A stretch of 61,809 bases of DNA from Egibacteraceae bacterium (GCA_030446745.1 JAUJMS010000006.1:85927-147735), one strand, 5' to 3'. Shown: positions 1 through 8,912, counted from the stretch's first letter. A program made the numbers and translations. The notes: generated by a model from the sequence alone, not told the origin.

Positions 1-16
1 GAACGACGGAGGAACC

Positions 17-1180
17 GTGAAGACGTTGCGAATGCTTGCGGGTGCGGGGATCGTCACGCTGTCGCTGGGCTGGTTGACGCCGGCCGCCGCCACGGTCGCG
101 CCGTGCGGTGGGCAGGACGCCACCGTCGTCGGCACGGCGGGCGACGACACGCTGGTGGGCACCGCCGGTGCGGACGTGATCGTCGGCCTCGGCGGCAACG
201 ACGTCATCCGCGGGCTGGCGGGGCCCGACGTGATCTGCGGCGGGGACGGGGCCGACCGTCTCTACGGGCGGCGCGGCAAGGACGTCATCGACGGCGGCGC
301 GGGCGACGACCTCATCCGCGGGTACACCGAGCGCGACACGGTCCACGGCGGGCCCGGCAACGACGACATCGCCGTCGGTCGCGGCGGGGACAGGGTGTAC
401 GGCGACGACGGCGACGACCTGCTGCACGGCGGGCGCGACTATGACCGGCTGTTCGGCGGGGCGGGCTCCGACCGCCTCCACGGCGACTCGGCCGCGTATG
501 ACCGGCTGTTCGGCGGTCCCGGCGACGACCTGCTCGACGGTGGCACGGGCGTCCGCGACCAGGTGCTTTACGCCGACGAGCCCGGGCCCGTGACGGTCGA
601 CATCGCGGCCGGCACCGCGACCACGCCGCTGGGCACGGACACCTTGGTGGGCGTCGAGAACGCCCGCGGCACCGACGGCGACGACGTCCTGCGCGGCGAC
701 GAGGGCCGCAACCGCCTGTTCGGCCTCGGCGGCAACGACGTCCTCGAAGGGCGCGGCGGCAACGACGACCTGCTGGCGGGGCTCGGAGACGACACCATCA
801 CCGCCGGCGCCGGCCGCGACTACCTCAGGGGCGAGCACGGCTCCGATCGGCTCGACGGCGGACCGGACAGAGACTACGCCACCTGGTACAAGGAGGCCGC
901 GTCGGTCGTCGTCGACATGCGCGTCGGCACGGTCACCAGCCTGGTGGACACCGACCGCGTCGTCGCGCTCGAGGTCATCCGCGGCTCCGACGGCGACGAC
1001 GTCTTCGTCGGCAGCGACGGTCCCGACGAGTTCTACGGCGACGCCGGCGACGACACGCTCGACGGGCGCGCCGGCGACGACGTGCTGAACGGCGGTTCGG
1101 GCGCCGACGAGGTGACCGGCGGCGCCGGGACCGACCTGTGCGACGGCGAGACGCTCAGCGGCTGCGAGACGATCGACTGA
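17..1180 (+). CDS. Secreted RTX-like calcium-binding repeat protein
   Basis: 387 aa from a GTG start preceded by GGAGG (8-12). Residues 1-26 form a Sec signal peptide (basic N-terminus, hydrophobic core, AAA-type cleavage region). Almost all of the rest consists of glycine/aspartate nonapeptides of the GGxGxDxhx type (for example GGNDVI, GAGDDLI, GPGNDDI), the hemolysin-type Ca2+-binding repeat that folds as a parallel beta-roll. Two non-repeat spacers (about residues 185-215 and 290-320) contain VDxxxGT strands typical of the linkers in such proteins. No enzymatic domain is visible, so a surface or extracellular structural role is the safest call. RTX repeats are usually linked to type I secretion, but here there is a Sec signal and no adjacent ABC exporter. 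It could be the end of a longer operon upstream of the window. Confidence 0.85.
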   Translation: MKTLRMLAGAGIVTLSLGWLTPAAATVAPCGGQDATVVGTAGDDTLVGTAGADVIVGLGGNDVIRGLAGPDVICGGDGADRLYGRRGKDVIDGGAGDDLIRGYTERDTVHGGPGNDDIAVGRGGDRVYGDDGDDLLHGGRDYDRLFGGAGSDRLHGDSAAYDRLFGGPGDDLLDGGTGVRDQVLYADEPGPVTVDIAAGTATTPLGTDTLVGVENARGTDGDDVLRGDEGRNRLFGLGGNDVLEGRGGNDDLLAGLGDDTITAGAGRDYLRGEHGSDRLDGGPDRDYATWYKEAASVVVDMRVGTVTSLVDTDRVVALEVIRGSDGDDVFVGSDGPDEFYGDAGDDTLDGRAGDDVLNGGSGADEVTGGAGTDLCDGETLSGCETID

Positions 1181-1228
1181 CTTCTGACGCACACCCCGCC
1201 GCCGGTCGTCGTCGGCCGCTTGCGCCCC

Positions 1229-2503
1229 TCAGGCGTCCGGCGACGGCCCCGCGACCGCGTCGGCGACGGCGCCGTCGCTCGCGGCGCGGGTGAGCAGCAG
1301 CGCCGCGGCGATGTTGACAGCGAAGCCCGCGACGAAGGCGGCGCGCACGCCGAAGGCGTCGGCGACGACGCCGCCGGCGAGCGCCCCGAGCGGGATGGTG
1401 CCGTAGCCCAGCAGGCGGAACGCGCCGATCACGCGCCCCATGAGCCGGTCGGGCACGATCGTCTGGCGCAGCGACCGGGATACGACGTTGAACACGCCGC
1501 CGGCCAGCACGACGACCGTCCACACCGCGGCGAGCACCTCCACCGAGCCGGCGGCGGCGATCGCCAGGAACAGCGCCGCGCCGACGATCAGCGAGGCGCC
1601 CATCGTCGTTCCGCGTCCGATCCTGCGCGCGATCCGCTCGGCGACGAGCGACCCGGTGAGGCCACCGACTGCCCCGGCCGAGATGACCAAGCCGTACGCC
1701 AGCGGACTTCCGCCGAGCGTGTCGGTGACGAGCAGCACGAGCAGTGCCGCCCCGGCGGTGAAACCGGCGTTGGTCAGCGCCAGCGCCACGGCGACCGTGC
1801 GCAGCAGGCGGTGGCGCCACAGCCAGCGGACGCCCTCGCGCACGTCGGCGGCCAGGCCGGTCGTGCTCGCCACCCGCGTCCGCGCGGCGGCGGCGCGCAC
1901 CTGGGTCAGTCCGAGGGCGCCCGCGCCAAAGGTCAACGCGTCGACGGCGAAGGGCAGCGCCGGGGCGACGACGAACAGCAACGAGCCGACCGGGCCGCCG
2001 AGGAACTCGTCGGCGACCATCTGCGCGGCGTGCCAGCGCCCGTTGGCCGCGTCAAGCCGAGCGCGCGGCACGACGAGCGGGATCAGCGACTGGTAGGCGC
2101 TGTCGACCAGCACCTCACCCACGCCGACCAGCAACGCGACCGCGTACAGCGCCACCAGTGACCCGCGACCGCTCGCGACCGCCAGCGCGAACGCGGCGAG
2201 GGCGACGGCGCGCACGGCGTTCGTCGCCATGGCGATCCGGCGCCGGTCGCTGCGGTCGACGATCGCGCCGCCCACCGGCCCGAACAGCAGCCACGGGAGA
2301 AACGACGCGGCGGTGACGCCCGCGACGGCCGTGGGGCTGGGCGTCAAGGCCGCCGCGAGCAGCGGCAGCGCGGTGACGCGGATGCCGTCGCCGAGGTTGG
2401 ACGTCGCGGCCGCCGCCCACAGCGCCGCGAAGTCGCGCCCCAGCGGCGGGAGCGCGCCCGATCCGGCCTCGGTCGGGGCGGCCGCGCCCCCGTCCGCCAT
2501 CAT
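1229..2503 (-). CDS. MFS transporter, DHA3 (macrolide-efflux-like) family
   Basis: 424 aa, about 12 membrane segments. The N-terminal GRDFAALWAAAATSNLGDGIRVTALPLL and the loop DRSDRRRI after TM2 (motif A region) are typical of DHA3/MFS_3 drug-efflux proteins. The C-terminal half carries the usual PDRLMGRVIGAFRLLGYGTIPLGAL segment seen in this family. The start is ATG at 2503; a second Met follows directly. It is transcribed leftwards together with the next two genes, with a 40-bp gap to 2544. The substrate cannot be read from the sequence. A second DHA3 exporter lies two genes upstream, so the pair may be an efflux cassette. Confidence 0.88.
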   Translation of the reverse strand: MMADGGAAAPTEAGSGALPPLGRDFAALWAAAATSNLGDGIRVTALPLLAAALTPSPTAVAGVTAASFLPWLLFGPVGGAIVDRSDRRRIAMATNAVRAVALAAFALAVASGRGSLVALYAVALLVGVGEVLVDSAYQSLIPLVVPRARLDAANGRWHAAQMVADEFLGGPVGSLLFVVAPALPFAVDALTFGAGALGLTQVRAAAARTRVASTTGLAADVREGVRWLWRHRLLRTVAVALALTNAGFTAGAALLVLLVTDTLGGSPLAYGLVISAGAVGGLTGSLVAERIARRIGRGTTMGASLIVGAALFLAIAAAGSVEVLAAVWTVVVLAGGVFNVVSRSLRQTIVPDRLMGRVIGAFRLLGYGTIPLGALAGGVVADAFGVRAAFVAGFAVNIAAALLLTRAASDGAVADAVAGPSPDA

Positions 2504-2543
2504 CGGCTCCTCCGTCGACCGCGCGCGAGCTGGCGCCGCGATG

Positions 2544-2963
2544 CTACGGCGGCGGGGCGCCCGCCTGCCGGGCGTGGGCGAGGTTGCGGCGTTCCACGTC
2601 GGCGAACTCGGGGCGCCGTGCCGCCTCGGACCGCCGCATGAAGGCGGCCGCCGCGGCGTTGGTGAGCAACAACAGCGCGAGAAACGGTGTGAACGACGGT
2701 CGCTCCGCCGGCCGCTGGCTCAGGTACACGATCAACAGCAGCACCGCGGCGGCAACGTAGAGCCAGATCACCACGACCGGTGGGCGCCGCGTGTTCTGCC
2801 ATCGCCGGGCCAGCTCCGCGGCGACGAGCGCCTCGGTCGGGTCCTCGAGCACCTCGCCGCGGCGGACGGCGGCGGTGACGCGCCGGCGGTCGGCGCCGGC
2901 CAGGGTGTGGTCCCACAGCCGCGTCCACGCCGCCTCGCTCAGGTGCGCGTCCTCGTCGCTCAT
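2544..2963 (-). CDS. Small two-TM membrane protein of unknown function
   Basis: 139 aa. The open frame extends much further upstream, but the likely start is the ATG at 2963, because it overlaps the stop of the upstream MFS gene by 4 bp (translational coupling) and the upstream part of the frame is an Arg-rich shadow of the MFS gene. The first ~70 residues are soluble and charged (EDPTEALVAAELARRWQNTR). Two hydrophobic segments follow (about 73-93 and 101-118), then a basic C-terminus. I do not recognise a family. Its coupling to an exporter suggests an accessory membrane partner, which is inference only. Confidence 0.7.
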   Translation of the reverse strand: MSDEDAHLSEAAWTRLWDHTLAGADRRRVTAAVRRGEVLEDPTEALVAAELARRWQNTRRPPVVVIWLYVAAAVLLLIVYLSQRPAERPSFTPFLALLLLTNAAAAAFMRRSEAARRPEFADVERRNLAHARQAGAPPP

Positions 2964-4213
2964 CGCGGTGCGCCTACGAAGCCCGCCGGCGCCCGCGCCT
3001 CGCGCCACAGCAGCCCGGCGGCGAGCAGGCTGACGGCCGCGGCGACGGTGACCGCGGGACGCGGACCGACGAGGTCGGCGACGCCGCCGTCGAGCAGCGC
3101 GGCCACGGGGCGCGAGCCCAGGAACGCGACGCTCCACAGCGCCATCACCCGCCCGCGCATGCGCTCGTCGACGCGCTGCTGCAGGCGCGTGGTGAGCGAG
3201 GTCACCGCGAGCAGGAACCCGACCCCCGACGCGGCGAGGGCGCCGACGGCCACCGCGGCCGTTGGGCTCGCGGCGAACCCGATCATGCCGATGGCGAGCA
3301 AGACCAGCCCGCCGACGGCCATCGTGGTGTGGCCGAGCCGCCGGCGCAGCGGCGCGACCGCGAGCGCGGTCGTCGCCGCTCCGACCCCGAACGCCGACAC
3401 CAGCCAACCGACGAGGGTGTTGCCGCCGTTCAGGGCCGCCGCCATCGGCGGGGCGAGCGTGTTGACCGGGTCGGTGCCGAAGCCCAAGGCCGCGACGCCG
3501 ACGAGCAGCACGAGCGTCGTGCGGTCGCCGCGCACGTAGCGCAGCCCCTCGCGCACCGAGCCGTCGCCGCGGCCGCGCCGCGCGACGGGGCGTGGCGTGA
3601 TCGTCAGGAGCGCGACGATGAGCGCGAGGTAGCTCGCGGCGTTCAGCCCGAACGCGGCGGCCGGGCCCAGCGCGACGAGCGTCACCGCGCCGAGCGCCGG
3701 GCCGATCGCGCGTGCGAGGTTGAACGTGACCGAGTTCAGCGCCACGGCCTGGTCGAGGTCGGCGGGAGGGACCAGCGCCGGCACGAGCGCATGCATGGCC
3801 GGCACGCTGAACGCGAAGCCGACGCCGATGACGAGCGCCGACGCGAGCACCGGCGCGGGGCCGGGCAGCCCGTCGACGCCGACGACCGCGGTCTGCAGCG
3901 CCAACGCCGAGGCGCCGAGCAGCGCGACGACCTGGCCGGCGATCAGCAGCCGCCGGCGGTCCACGCGGTCGGTGACGGCCCCGGCCCACGGCGACAGCAG
4001 CAGCGACGCGGCGAATTGCATGACGCTGACGACGCCGACGAGCAGCGCCGAGCCGGTGAGGTCGAAGACCACCACCGCGGCGGCGATGTTCTGGAACCAG
4101 GTGCCGCAGTTGGACACGAGGTTGCCGAAGAAGAACGGCCCGTAGGTGCGGTCGCGCAGCAGCGCCAGTGAGCTTCGTGCGGCGGGCGGCGAGACGGGGG
4201 CGACGACGGTCAC
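2960..4213 (-). CDS. MFS transporter, DHA3 family (enterobactin-exporter-like)
   Basis: 417 aa, 12 predicted TM segments, GTG start at 4213. The N-terminal LRDRTYGPFFFGNLVSNCGTWFQNIAAAVVVFDLTGSALLVGVV pattern and the TM2-3 loop DRVDRRRLLIAGQ match the DHA3/MFS_3 exporter group. A second characteristic loop, RVDERMRGRVMALWSVAFLGSRPVAALLDG, precedes TM9-10. It shares a divergent spacer of about 85 bp with the acetyltransferase gene at 4300 and is coupled by a 4-bp overlap to the small membrane protein downstream. Substrate unknown. Confidence 0.87.
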   Translation of the reverse strand: MTVVAPVSPPAARSSLALLRDRTYGPFFFGNLVSNCGTWFQNIAAAVVVFDLTGSALLVGVVSVMQFAASLLLSPWAGAVTDRVDRRRLLIAGQVVALLGASALALQTAVVGVDGLPGPAPVLASALVIGVGFAFSVPAMHALVPALVPPADLDQAVALNSVTFNLARAIGPALGAVTLVALGPAAAFGLNAASYLALIVALLTITPRPVARRGRGDGSVREGLRYVRGDRTTLVLLVGVAALGFGTDPVNTLAPPMAAALNGGNTLVGWLVSAFGVGAATTALAVAPLRRRLGHTTMAVGGLVLLAIGMIGFAASPTAAVAVGALAASGVGFLLAVTSLTTRLQQRVDERMRGRVMALWSVAFLGSRPVAALLDGGVADLVGPRPAVTVAAAVSLLAAGLLWREARAPAGFVGAPR

Positions 4214-4299
4214 GGCTGGGCCACGCTACCCGCGTGCCGCACGTACGCTGGACGACCCAGCCGCCACGAGCAGCACCCGTCGACCGAGGAGATCCCCCA

Positions 4300-5490
4300 G
4301 TGCGTGAAGCCGTCGTTGTGGAAGCGGTCCGGTCGGCGGTCGGCCGCCGCAGCGGCAAGCTTGCGGGCGTTCACCCCGCGGACCTGCTCGGCACGGTGCT
4401 GACCGGGCTGGTCGAGCGCACCGGCATCGACCCGGCCGTCGTCGACGACGTCGTCACCGGCTGCGTCGACCAGGTCGGCGAGCAGGCCGTCAACGTCGGC
4501 CGCAATGCCTGGCTCGGCGCCGGGCTGCCCGAGACTGTCCCCGCCACGACGATCGACCGGCAGTGCGGCTCGTCGCAGCAGGCGGCGCACTTCGCCGCCC
4601 AGGGCGTCATCGCCGGCGCCTACGACGTTGCGATCGCCTGCGGCGTCGAGTCCATGACGCGAGTGCCGATGTTGAGCAACCTCAACGGCGCGAACCCGTT
4701 CGGCAACGGCATGCTCGCCCGCTACGCCGAGGGTCTGGTGCCGCAGGGCATCTCCGCCGAGATGATCGCCGCGCGCTGGGGCATCACCCGCGAGGAGTGT
4801 GACGCGATCGCCCTGGAGTCGCACCGCCGCGCCGCCGCCGCCACCGACGCCGGCGCGTTCGCCGACGAGATCCTGCCGGTGAAAGTCACCCTGGACGACG
4901 GCAGCGTCGAGGAGTTCTCAGCCGACGAGGGCATCCGGCGCACCACCTCGGCTGACAAGCTCGCCGGCCTGGCGCCCGCGTTCTACAGCGACGCCCTCGC
5001 CGAGCGCTACGCCGATCTGCCGTGGGTCGTCACGGCCGGCAACTCCAGCCAGATCTCGGACGGCGCCGCGGCGCTGCTGATCACCACCCGCGAGAAGGCC
5101 GCCGAGCTCGGCCTGACACCCCGCTGGCGCTTCACCGCCTTCGCGCTGGCCGGCACCGACCCCGTCACGATGCTGACCGGTCCCATCCCCGCGACGCGCA
5201 AGGCACTCGCCAACGCCGTGATGACGGTCGACGAAATCGACCACTTCGAGGTCAACGAGGCGTTCGCGACCGTCGTCGCCGCCTGGCTGCGCGAGACCGG
5301 CGCCGACCCCGCCCGGGTCAACCCGCGTGGCGGCGCGATCGCGCTGGGCCACCCGCTCGGCGGGTCCGGGGCGCGGCTGATGACGACGATGCTCCACGCC
5401 CTGGAGCAGACCGGCGGGCGCTTCGGTCTCCAGACGATGTGCGAGGGCGGTGGCCTGGCCAACGCCACCATCATCGAGCGCCTCGGCTGA
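4300..5490 (+). CDS. Acetyl-CoA C-acetyltransferase / 3-ketoacyl-CoA thiolase
   Basis: 396 aa thiolase, condensing or cleaving acyl-CoA with acetyl-CoA in the cytosol. I place the start at GTG 4300, behind GAGGAG at about 4286-4291, because the family N-terminus (REAVVVEAVRSAVGR) begins there; the 44 codons upstream in the same frame have no thiolase character. The catalytic triad is present: Cys89 in DRQCGSSQQA, His351 in GHPLGGSGAR and Cys381 in MCEGGGLANA. Length is normal for the family. It could serve beta-oxidation, sterol side-chain degradation or acetoacetyl-CoA formation. The steroid-type thiolases look much like this, but the neighbours give no pathway. Confidence 0.92.
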   Translation: MREAVVVEAVRSAVGRRSGKLAGVHPADLLGTVLTGLVERTGIDPAVVDDVVTGCVDQVGEQAVNVGRNAWLGAGLPETVPATTIDRQCGSSQQAAHFAAQGVIAGAYDVAIACGVESMTRVPMLSNLNGANPFGNGMLARYAEGLVPQGISAEMIAARWGITREECDAIALESHRRAAAATDAGAFADEILPVKVTLDDGSVEEFSADEGIRRTTSADKLAGLAPAFYSDALAERYADLPWVVTAGNSSQISDGAAALLITTREKAAELGLTPRWRFTAFALAGTDPVTMLTGPIPATRKALANAVMTVDEIDHFEVNEAFATVVAAWLRETGADPARVNPRGGAIALGHPLGGSGARLMTTMLHALEQTGGRFGLQTMCEGGGLANATIIERLG

Positions 5491-5551
5491 CGGCGCGCTG
5501 CCGCCGGCCTGGCCCGCCGCCGTCGCGCAGGGGCGGGCGCATACTGGCGGG

Positions 5552-5872
5552 GTGAAGCGACTGTTCTGGCCGCTCGTCGCCGTCGGCGTCCTGCTGGCCG
5601 CCGTCGGCGTCGTCGAGGCGCGGTACGTGTTCGCGCCGCTGCTCGGGCTGTTCATCTGGCGGGTGGGGACGGCGTCGTTCGCGTCGCTGCACCGGGGCGC
5701 GTCCTTCGTTCCCGACGGGCCGCCGGTCGCGGTCGACCCCGCCGAGCGGATCACCTACGCCTGCGCGGGCTGCGGCGCGCAGGTGCTGCTGCTCGTCCGC
5801 GGCGCCGCCGTGGCGCCCCGCCACTGCGGCGAACGGATGGCCGAGCGGCGCGAGGTCGCGTCCGGCGCGTGA
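5552..5872 (+). CDS. Small membrane protein with zinc-ribbon-like CxxC / HC motif
   Basis: 106 aa from GTG 5552; the open frame starts earlier, but the upstream codons overlap the thiolase end and have no protein-like character. Two hydrophobic segments (about 5-22 and 27-40) form a hairpin, followed by a soluble tail. The tail holds CAGCGAQ and, about 20 residues later, RHCGERM, a spacing that could bind one zinc ion. The function is unknown to me. It lies about 60 bp behind the thiolase on the same strand and may be co-transcribed. Confidence 0.7.
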   Translation: MKRLFWPLVAVGVLLAAVGVVEARYVFAPLLGLFIWRVGTASFASLHRGASFVPDGPPVAVDPAERITYACAGCGAQVLLLVRGAAVAPRHCGERMAERREVASGA

Positions 5873-5875
5873 ATC

Positions 5876-5887
5876 CCCAGCTGGGGA
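5876..5887. repeat. 12-bp perfect palindrome CCCCAGCTGGGG
   Basis: A perfect palindrome (CCCCAG/CTGGGG) starts 3 bp after the stop of the zinc-ribbon membrane protein, in the spacer towards the convergent crgA. It is too short and has no T-tract for a classical terminator. It could be a protein-binding site or part of a weak terminator stem. Confidence 0.35.
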
Positions 5888-5963
5888 CAATCCTGTGGAG
5901 GAACGACAGCCGCGGAATTCCGAACGGCCGTTCCGGCGCTCAGGCGACGACAGCGGCGTGCCG

Positions 5964-6190
5964 TCAGCGCCACTGGCTGAGCAGCAGCCCGAGCGCCATC
6001 AGCACGAAGCCGGCGATGAGTGCGTAGTTGCCGAACGGCAACACGCCGGGGACGATGTAGCTCAGGATGATGATGAGGACGCCGACCGCGATGAGCGACA
6101 GACCGCCGATCGGCACCCACCGGGGCTGGGCTTCGGCCGCGGCGGCTTCGGTGGCGTGTAGTTCGAACGCTTCGACTTCGATCGCGGCAC
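5964..6190 (-). pseudogene. crgA: Cell division protein CrgA (apparent single-base frameshift)
   Basis: CrgA is a small divisome membrane protein that recruits FtsI and other septal proteins in Actinobacteria. The N-terminus is read from GTG 6190 behind AGGAGGA: a basic, proline-rich start (PRSKSKRSNYTPPKPPRPKP). The C-terminal part lies in another frame: RWVPIGGLSLIAVGVLIIIL, then LPFGNYALIAGFVLMALGLLLSQWR, with two TM helices and the conserved final WR. The two halves join if one C is added to the C4 run at 6122-6125, giving about 75 aa, close to normal length. CrgA next to a DUF881 protein is standard actinobacterial synteny. A sequencing error is likelier than a real pseudogene. Confidence 0.82.
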
Positions 6191-6336
6191 GCGCGTCCTC
6201 CTGGACCTGGGCCACTCCCGCTTCGCTGCCCGCGTTGCGCAGCTCTGGCGGCCCGCGTTGGCCGCTTTCGTACGGCCGTAGGCACGGCGGGCCGCGGCGG
6301 CGACCGATGGTACCGTGGCCTGCGAGGAGAGCGACC

Positions 6337-7101
6337 ATGACCGTCCCGCCCGACGACGCCGCCCCGGCGCCCGCGCGCCCCGCGGCGCGCCTGGCGACCG
6401 TGTGCGCGCTCGCTCTGCTGGCCGCGGTTCTCGTGGTCGCCGCGCGCTCGGACCCGTCGGTGGCGAGCTCGCGCACCGGGCGGCGCGTGGAGCTCGTCGA
6501 GCTGATCCGCGCCGAGCAGGCGCGCACCGCCGACCTCGAGCGGCGGGTCGCCGAGCTGTCCGCCCAGGTCGAGCGTTACGAGACCGCAGGAACCGGCGGG
6601 GCCGCCACCCGTCAGGCCCTCCAGGCCCGCATCGACGAGATCGTCGCTCCGGCGGGCATGACGGCCGTGACCGGGCCGGGCGTCGTCGCGACGCTGACCG
6701 ACTCGACACTGGCGACCTCGCCGACGGGCAACCTCAACGACCTCGTCATCCACGAGCAGGACCTGCAGGCCGTCATCAACGCCCTGTGGGCCGGCGGCGC
6801 CGAGGCGATGAGCGTCAACGGCCAGCGGGTCCAGGCCACGACCGCGATCCGCTGCGTCGGCAACACGCTGCTGCTGCACGGCGGGGTGTACTCGCCGCCG
6901 TACGTCGTGCGCGCCATCGGTGACCACGTCGAGCTGCGCGCCGCGCTCGATCGCGATCCGGTCGTCGACGAGTTCCGCGCGGCCGCGCGCCAGTACGGGC
7001 TGGGCTTCGACGTCAGCGTCGCGCGGCGGGTCGAGCTGCCGCCCTACGACGGCCCGGCCGGGGTGAAGGTCGGCGAGCCGGTCGCGGGCGTGGCCGGGTG
7101 A
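6337..7101 (+). CDS. DUF881 family membrane-anchored protein
   Basis: 254 aa from ATG 6337, preceded by GAGGAGAG. One N-terminal TM helix (about 20-38) is followed by a short coiled coil (VELVELIRAEQARTADLERRVAELSAQVERYE). The DUF881 domain follows, with its signature GPGVVATLTDS, NDLVIHEQDLQAVINALWAGGAEAMSVNGQR and the TAIRCVGNTLLLHGGVYSPPYVVRAIGD block. The family is conserved beside crgA in Actinobacteria; its molecular role is not established. It is coupled to the sortase gene by a 4-bp GTGA overlap, so the two are probably one operon. Confidence 0.9.
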   Translation: MTVPPDDAAPAPARPAARLATVCALALLAAVLVVAARSDPSVASSRTGRRVELVELIRAEQARTADLERRVAELSAQVERYETAGTGGAATRQALQARIDEIVAPAGMTAVTGPGVVATLTDSTLATSPTGNLNDLVIHEQDLQAVINALWAGGAEAMSVNGQRVQATTAIRCVGNTLLLHGGVYSPPYVVRAIGDHVELRAALDRDPVVDEFRAAARQYGLGFDVSVARRVELPPYDGPAGVKVGEPVAGVAG

Positions 7102-7775
7102 GCGCGACGGCCACCCGCCTTGCGCGCGGCGCCGGCTGGACGCTCATCGGCGCCGGCGTCGTCGTGTTGCTCTACCTCGTCTACTCGCTGCTGTACACCA
7201 ACGTCACGACGGTGCGGGCGCAGGCGGCGCTCAGTGAGGAATGGGACCTCGCCGTCGGCGACGTCAGTGGACGGCTCGCGGACGAGGGCAACGGCCGCCG
7301 CGGCAAGCGTGGGCGCCCCGCGGCCCAGCCGGTGACCGCGACGACCGGCGACGCCGTCGCGGTGCTGGAGTTCTCCCGCCCCGGCAGCGTCCAGCCACCG
7401 GTGCACGCGGGCCCGCTCTACGTCGTGCAAGGCGTCGGCCTGGAACAGCTCGCCCGCGGGCCCGGCCACTACCCCGGCACCGCGGCGCCCGGCGCGCCCG
7501 GCAACTTCGCGGTCGCCGGCCACCGCACGACCTACGGCGCGCCGTTTTTCAACCTCGACGACCTGCAGCCCGGCGACCGAGTCAAAGTGACCGACCGGGC
7601 GGGGGACCGCTACGTCTACAAGGTGCGCCGCCAGACGATCGTCGCGCCGACCGACAACTGGGTGATCGGGCCGGACCCGCTCGAAGGCGGCAAGCCGACC
7701 CTGACGCTGACGACGTGCAACCCCCGCTTCTCCAACCGTGAGCGGCTCATCGTCTTCGCCGAGTTGGTGTCGTGA
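7098..7775 (+). CDS. Class E sortase
   Basis: 225 aa membrane-anchored transpeptidase. The N-terminal TM segment (about 14-35) anchors the catalytic domain outside the membrane. Active-site residues are His142 (AGHRTTYGAPF), Cys207 in the class E signature TLTTCNP, and the Arg216 of RERLIV. Class E sortases in high-GC actinobacteria attach proteins with an LAxTG-type signal to peptidoglycan; I saw no clear LAxTG substrate in this window. A linker rich in Arg/Gly/Lys (about 60-80) lies between TM and catalytic domain. Starts and stops overlap with both neighbours (DUF881 upstream, a 54-aa membrane protein downstream). Confidence 0.92.
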   Translation: MSATATRLARGAGWTLIGAGVVVLLYLVYSLLYTNVTTVRAQAALSEEWDLAVGDVSGRLADEGNGRRGKRGRPAAQPVTATTGDAVAVLEFSRPGSVQPPVHAGPLYVVQGVGLEQLARGPGHYPGTAAPGAPGNFAVAGHRTTYGAPFFNLDDLQPGDRVKVTDRAGDRYVYKVRRQTIVAPTDNWVIGPDPLEGGKPTLTLTTCNPRFSNRERLIVFAELVS

Positions 7776-7936
7776 CGCGCGCACTGCGCGTCGTGCTCTG
7801 GATCGTGGTCGCCGCAGCCCTCGTCGCCCTGCTGTTCACCGTCGTCTTCCCGTGGTTCGACCGCACGTTCATCACCGACCCGACCCTCGGCGCGGCGGCC
7901 GGCTCCACGCTCGGCGGCGTGACTCCGCGCGGCTGA
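7772..7936 (+). CDS. 54-aa single-TM membrane protein coupled to sortase
   Basis: A short gene starting at GTG 7772, overlapping the sortase stop by 4 bp (GTGA), and ending at TGA 7934-7936. The product begins MTRALRVVLWIVVAAALVAL and has one TM helix (about 5-27) followed by a short outer tail (PWFDRTFITDPTLG). Codon use is strongly G/C at third positions, as in the neighbours, and the coupling supports it being real. No family recognised. It may be a small partner of the sortase. Confidence 0.65.
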   Translation: MTRALRVVLWIVVAAALVALLFTVVFPWFDRTFITDPTLGAAAGSTLGGVTPRG

Positions 7937-7946
7937 CGCACCGACG

Positions 7947-8912
7947 GTGCGGCGGCCTGGCAGCGTCGGGGCGAACCTGTACGAGCGGAGCCTGCGTTGG
8001 GCGGAGGGCCGGCAACGGCGTATCGGGCGGCACAACCCGTGGGCGGTGGGCGTGCACACCGTGCGCGAGGTCATCGACGACCGGGTCTCGGGGCTCGCGG
8101 CGGAGATGGCGTTCTTCGCGTTGTTGTCGCTGGTGCCGCTGTGCGTCACGCTCGGCGCGATGCTCGGCTACCTCGAGCGCGTCGTCGGCCCCGAGGAGGT
8201 GCTGCGCGCCCAGACCGCGCTCGTACGCAGCCTCGCGATCGTGTTCAGCCCCCGCACGACCAGTGAGATTCTCGAGCCGTTCGTCCGTGCGCTGCTCAGC
8301 CGCGAGCGCGGCGGCGTCGCCGCCACCGGCCTGCTGTTGTCGCTGTATTTGGCCAGCCGCGTGTTCACCGCAACGATTCGCGCGCTCGATCTCGCCTACG
8401 ACGTCACGGAGCGGCGCGGCCTGGTCGTGCAGCGGCTGCTCGCGCTTGGCTTCGCCGTCGGGTTCGTCGTCGCCGTGACGGTGACGCTGACGCTCATGGT
8501 CGTCGGCCCGCTGCTCGGCAGCGCCCAAAGCCTGGCGACGCGCTTCGGGCTCGGTTCCGCGTTCGAGCTGGCGTGGAGCGTCGGGCGCTGGCCGCTGCTG
8601 CTCGTCATCGTCGTCGCATTCCTCGCCTGCGTGTACCGCTACGGGCCCGCCGTGGACCACCACTGGCGCGACTGCGTGCCCGGCGCGGTCCTTGGCGTCG
8701 TGCTGTGGCTGCTGGCCTCGGCCGCGTTCCGGCTCTACCTGCAGGTCGGCGGTGGTGAGACCGCGACGTTCATTCCCGAGAACGCCGCCGTGGCGCTGGT
8801 CGCGCGCGTGGTCGGCGCCATGGTGGCGACGATCCTGTGGACCTATCTGACCGGATTCGCGATCCTCGTGGGCGGCGAGCTCAACGCCGAGCTGCGCCGC
8901 ACGGCGGCGTGA
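7947..8912 (+). CDS. YihY/virulence factor BrkB family membrane protein
   Basis: 321 aa, about six TM helices. It shows the family pattern: DDRVSGLAAEMAFFALLSLVPLCVTLGAMLGY near the start, a central GLLLSLYLASRVFTATIRALDLAYDV, and the C-terminal NAAVALVARVVGAMVATILWTYLTGFAILVGGELNAEL that defines YihY/BrkB proteins. The GTG at 7947 gives a basic N-terminal leader of about 40 residues before the domain; a later start is possible. Molecular function is unproven for this family (the older RNase BN assignment was withdrawn). Confidence 0.88.
   Translation: MRRPGSVGANLYERSLRWAEGRQRRIGRHNPWAVGVHTVREVIDDRVSGLAAEMAFFALLSLVPLCVTLGAMLGYLERVVGPEEVLRAQTALVRSLAIVFSPRTTSEILEPFVRALLSRERGGVAATGLLLSLYLASRVFTATIRALDLAYDVTERRGLVVQRLLALGFAVGFVVAVTVTLTLMVVGPLLGSAQSLATRFGLGSAFELAWSVGRWPLLLVIVVAFLACVYRYGPAVDHHWRDCVPGAVLGVVLWLLASAAFRLYLQVGGGETATFIPENAAVALVARVVGAMVATILWTYLTGFAILVGGELNAELRRTAA

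Noticed and set aside
17-1180. RTX toxin.
   Set aside because: Only the Ca2+-binding repeats are present, with a Sec signal peptide; no toxin domain and no type I secretion genes nearby.
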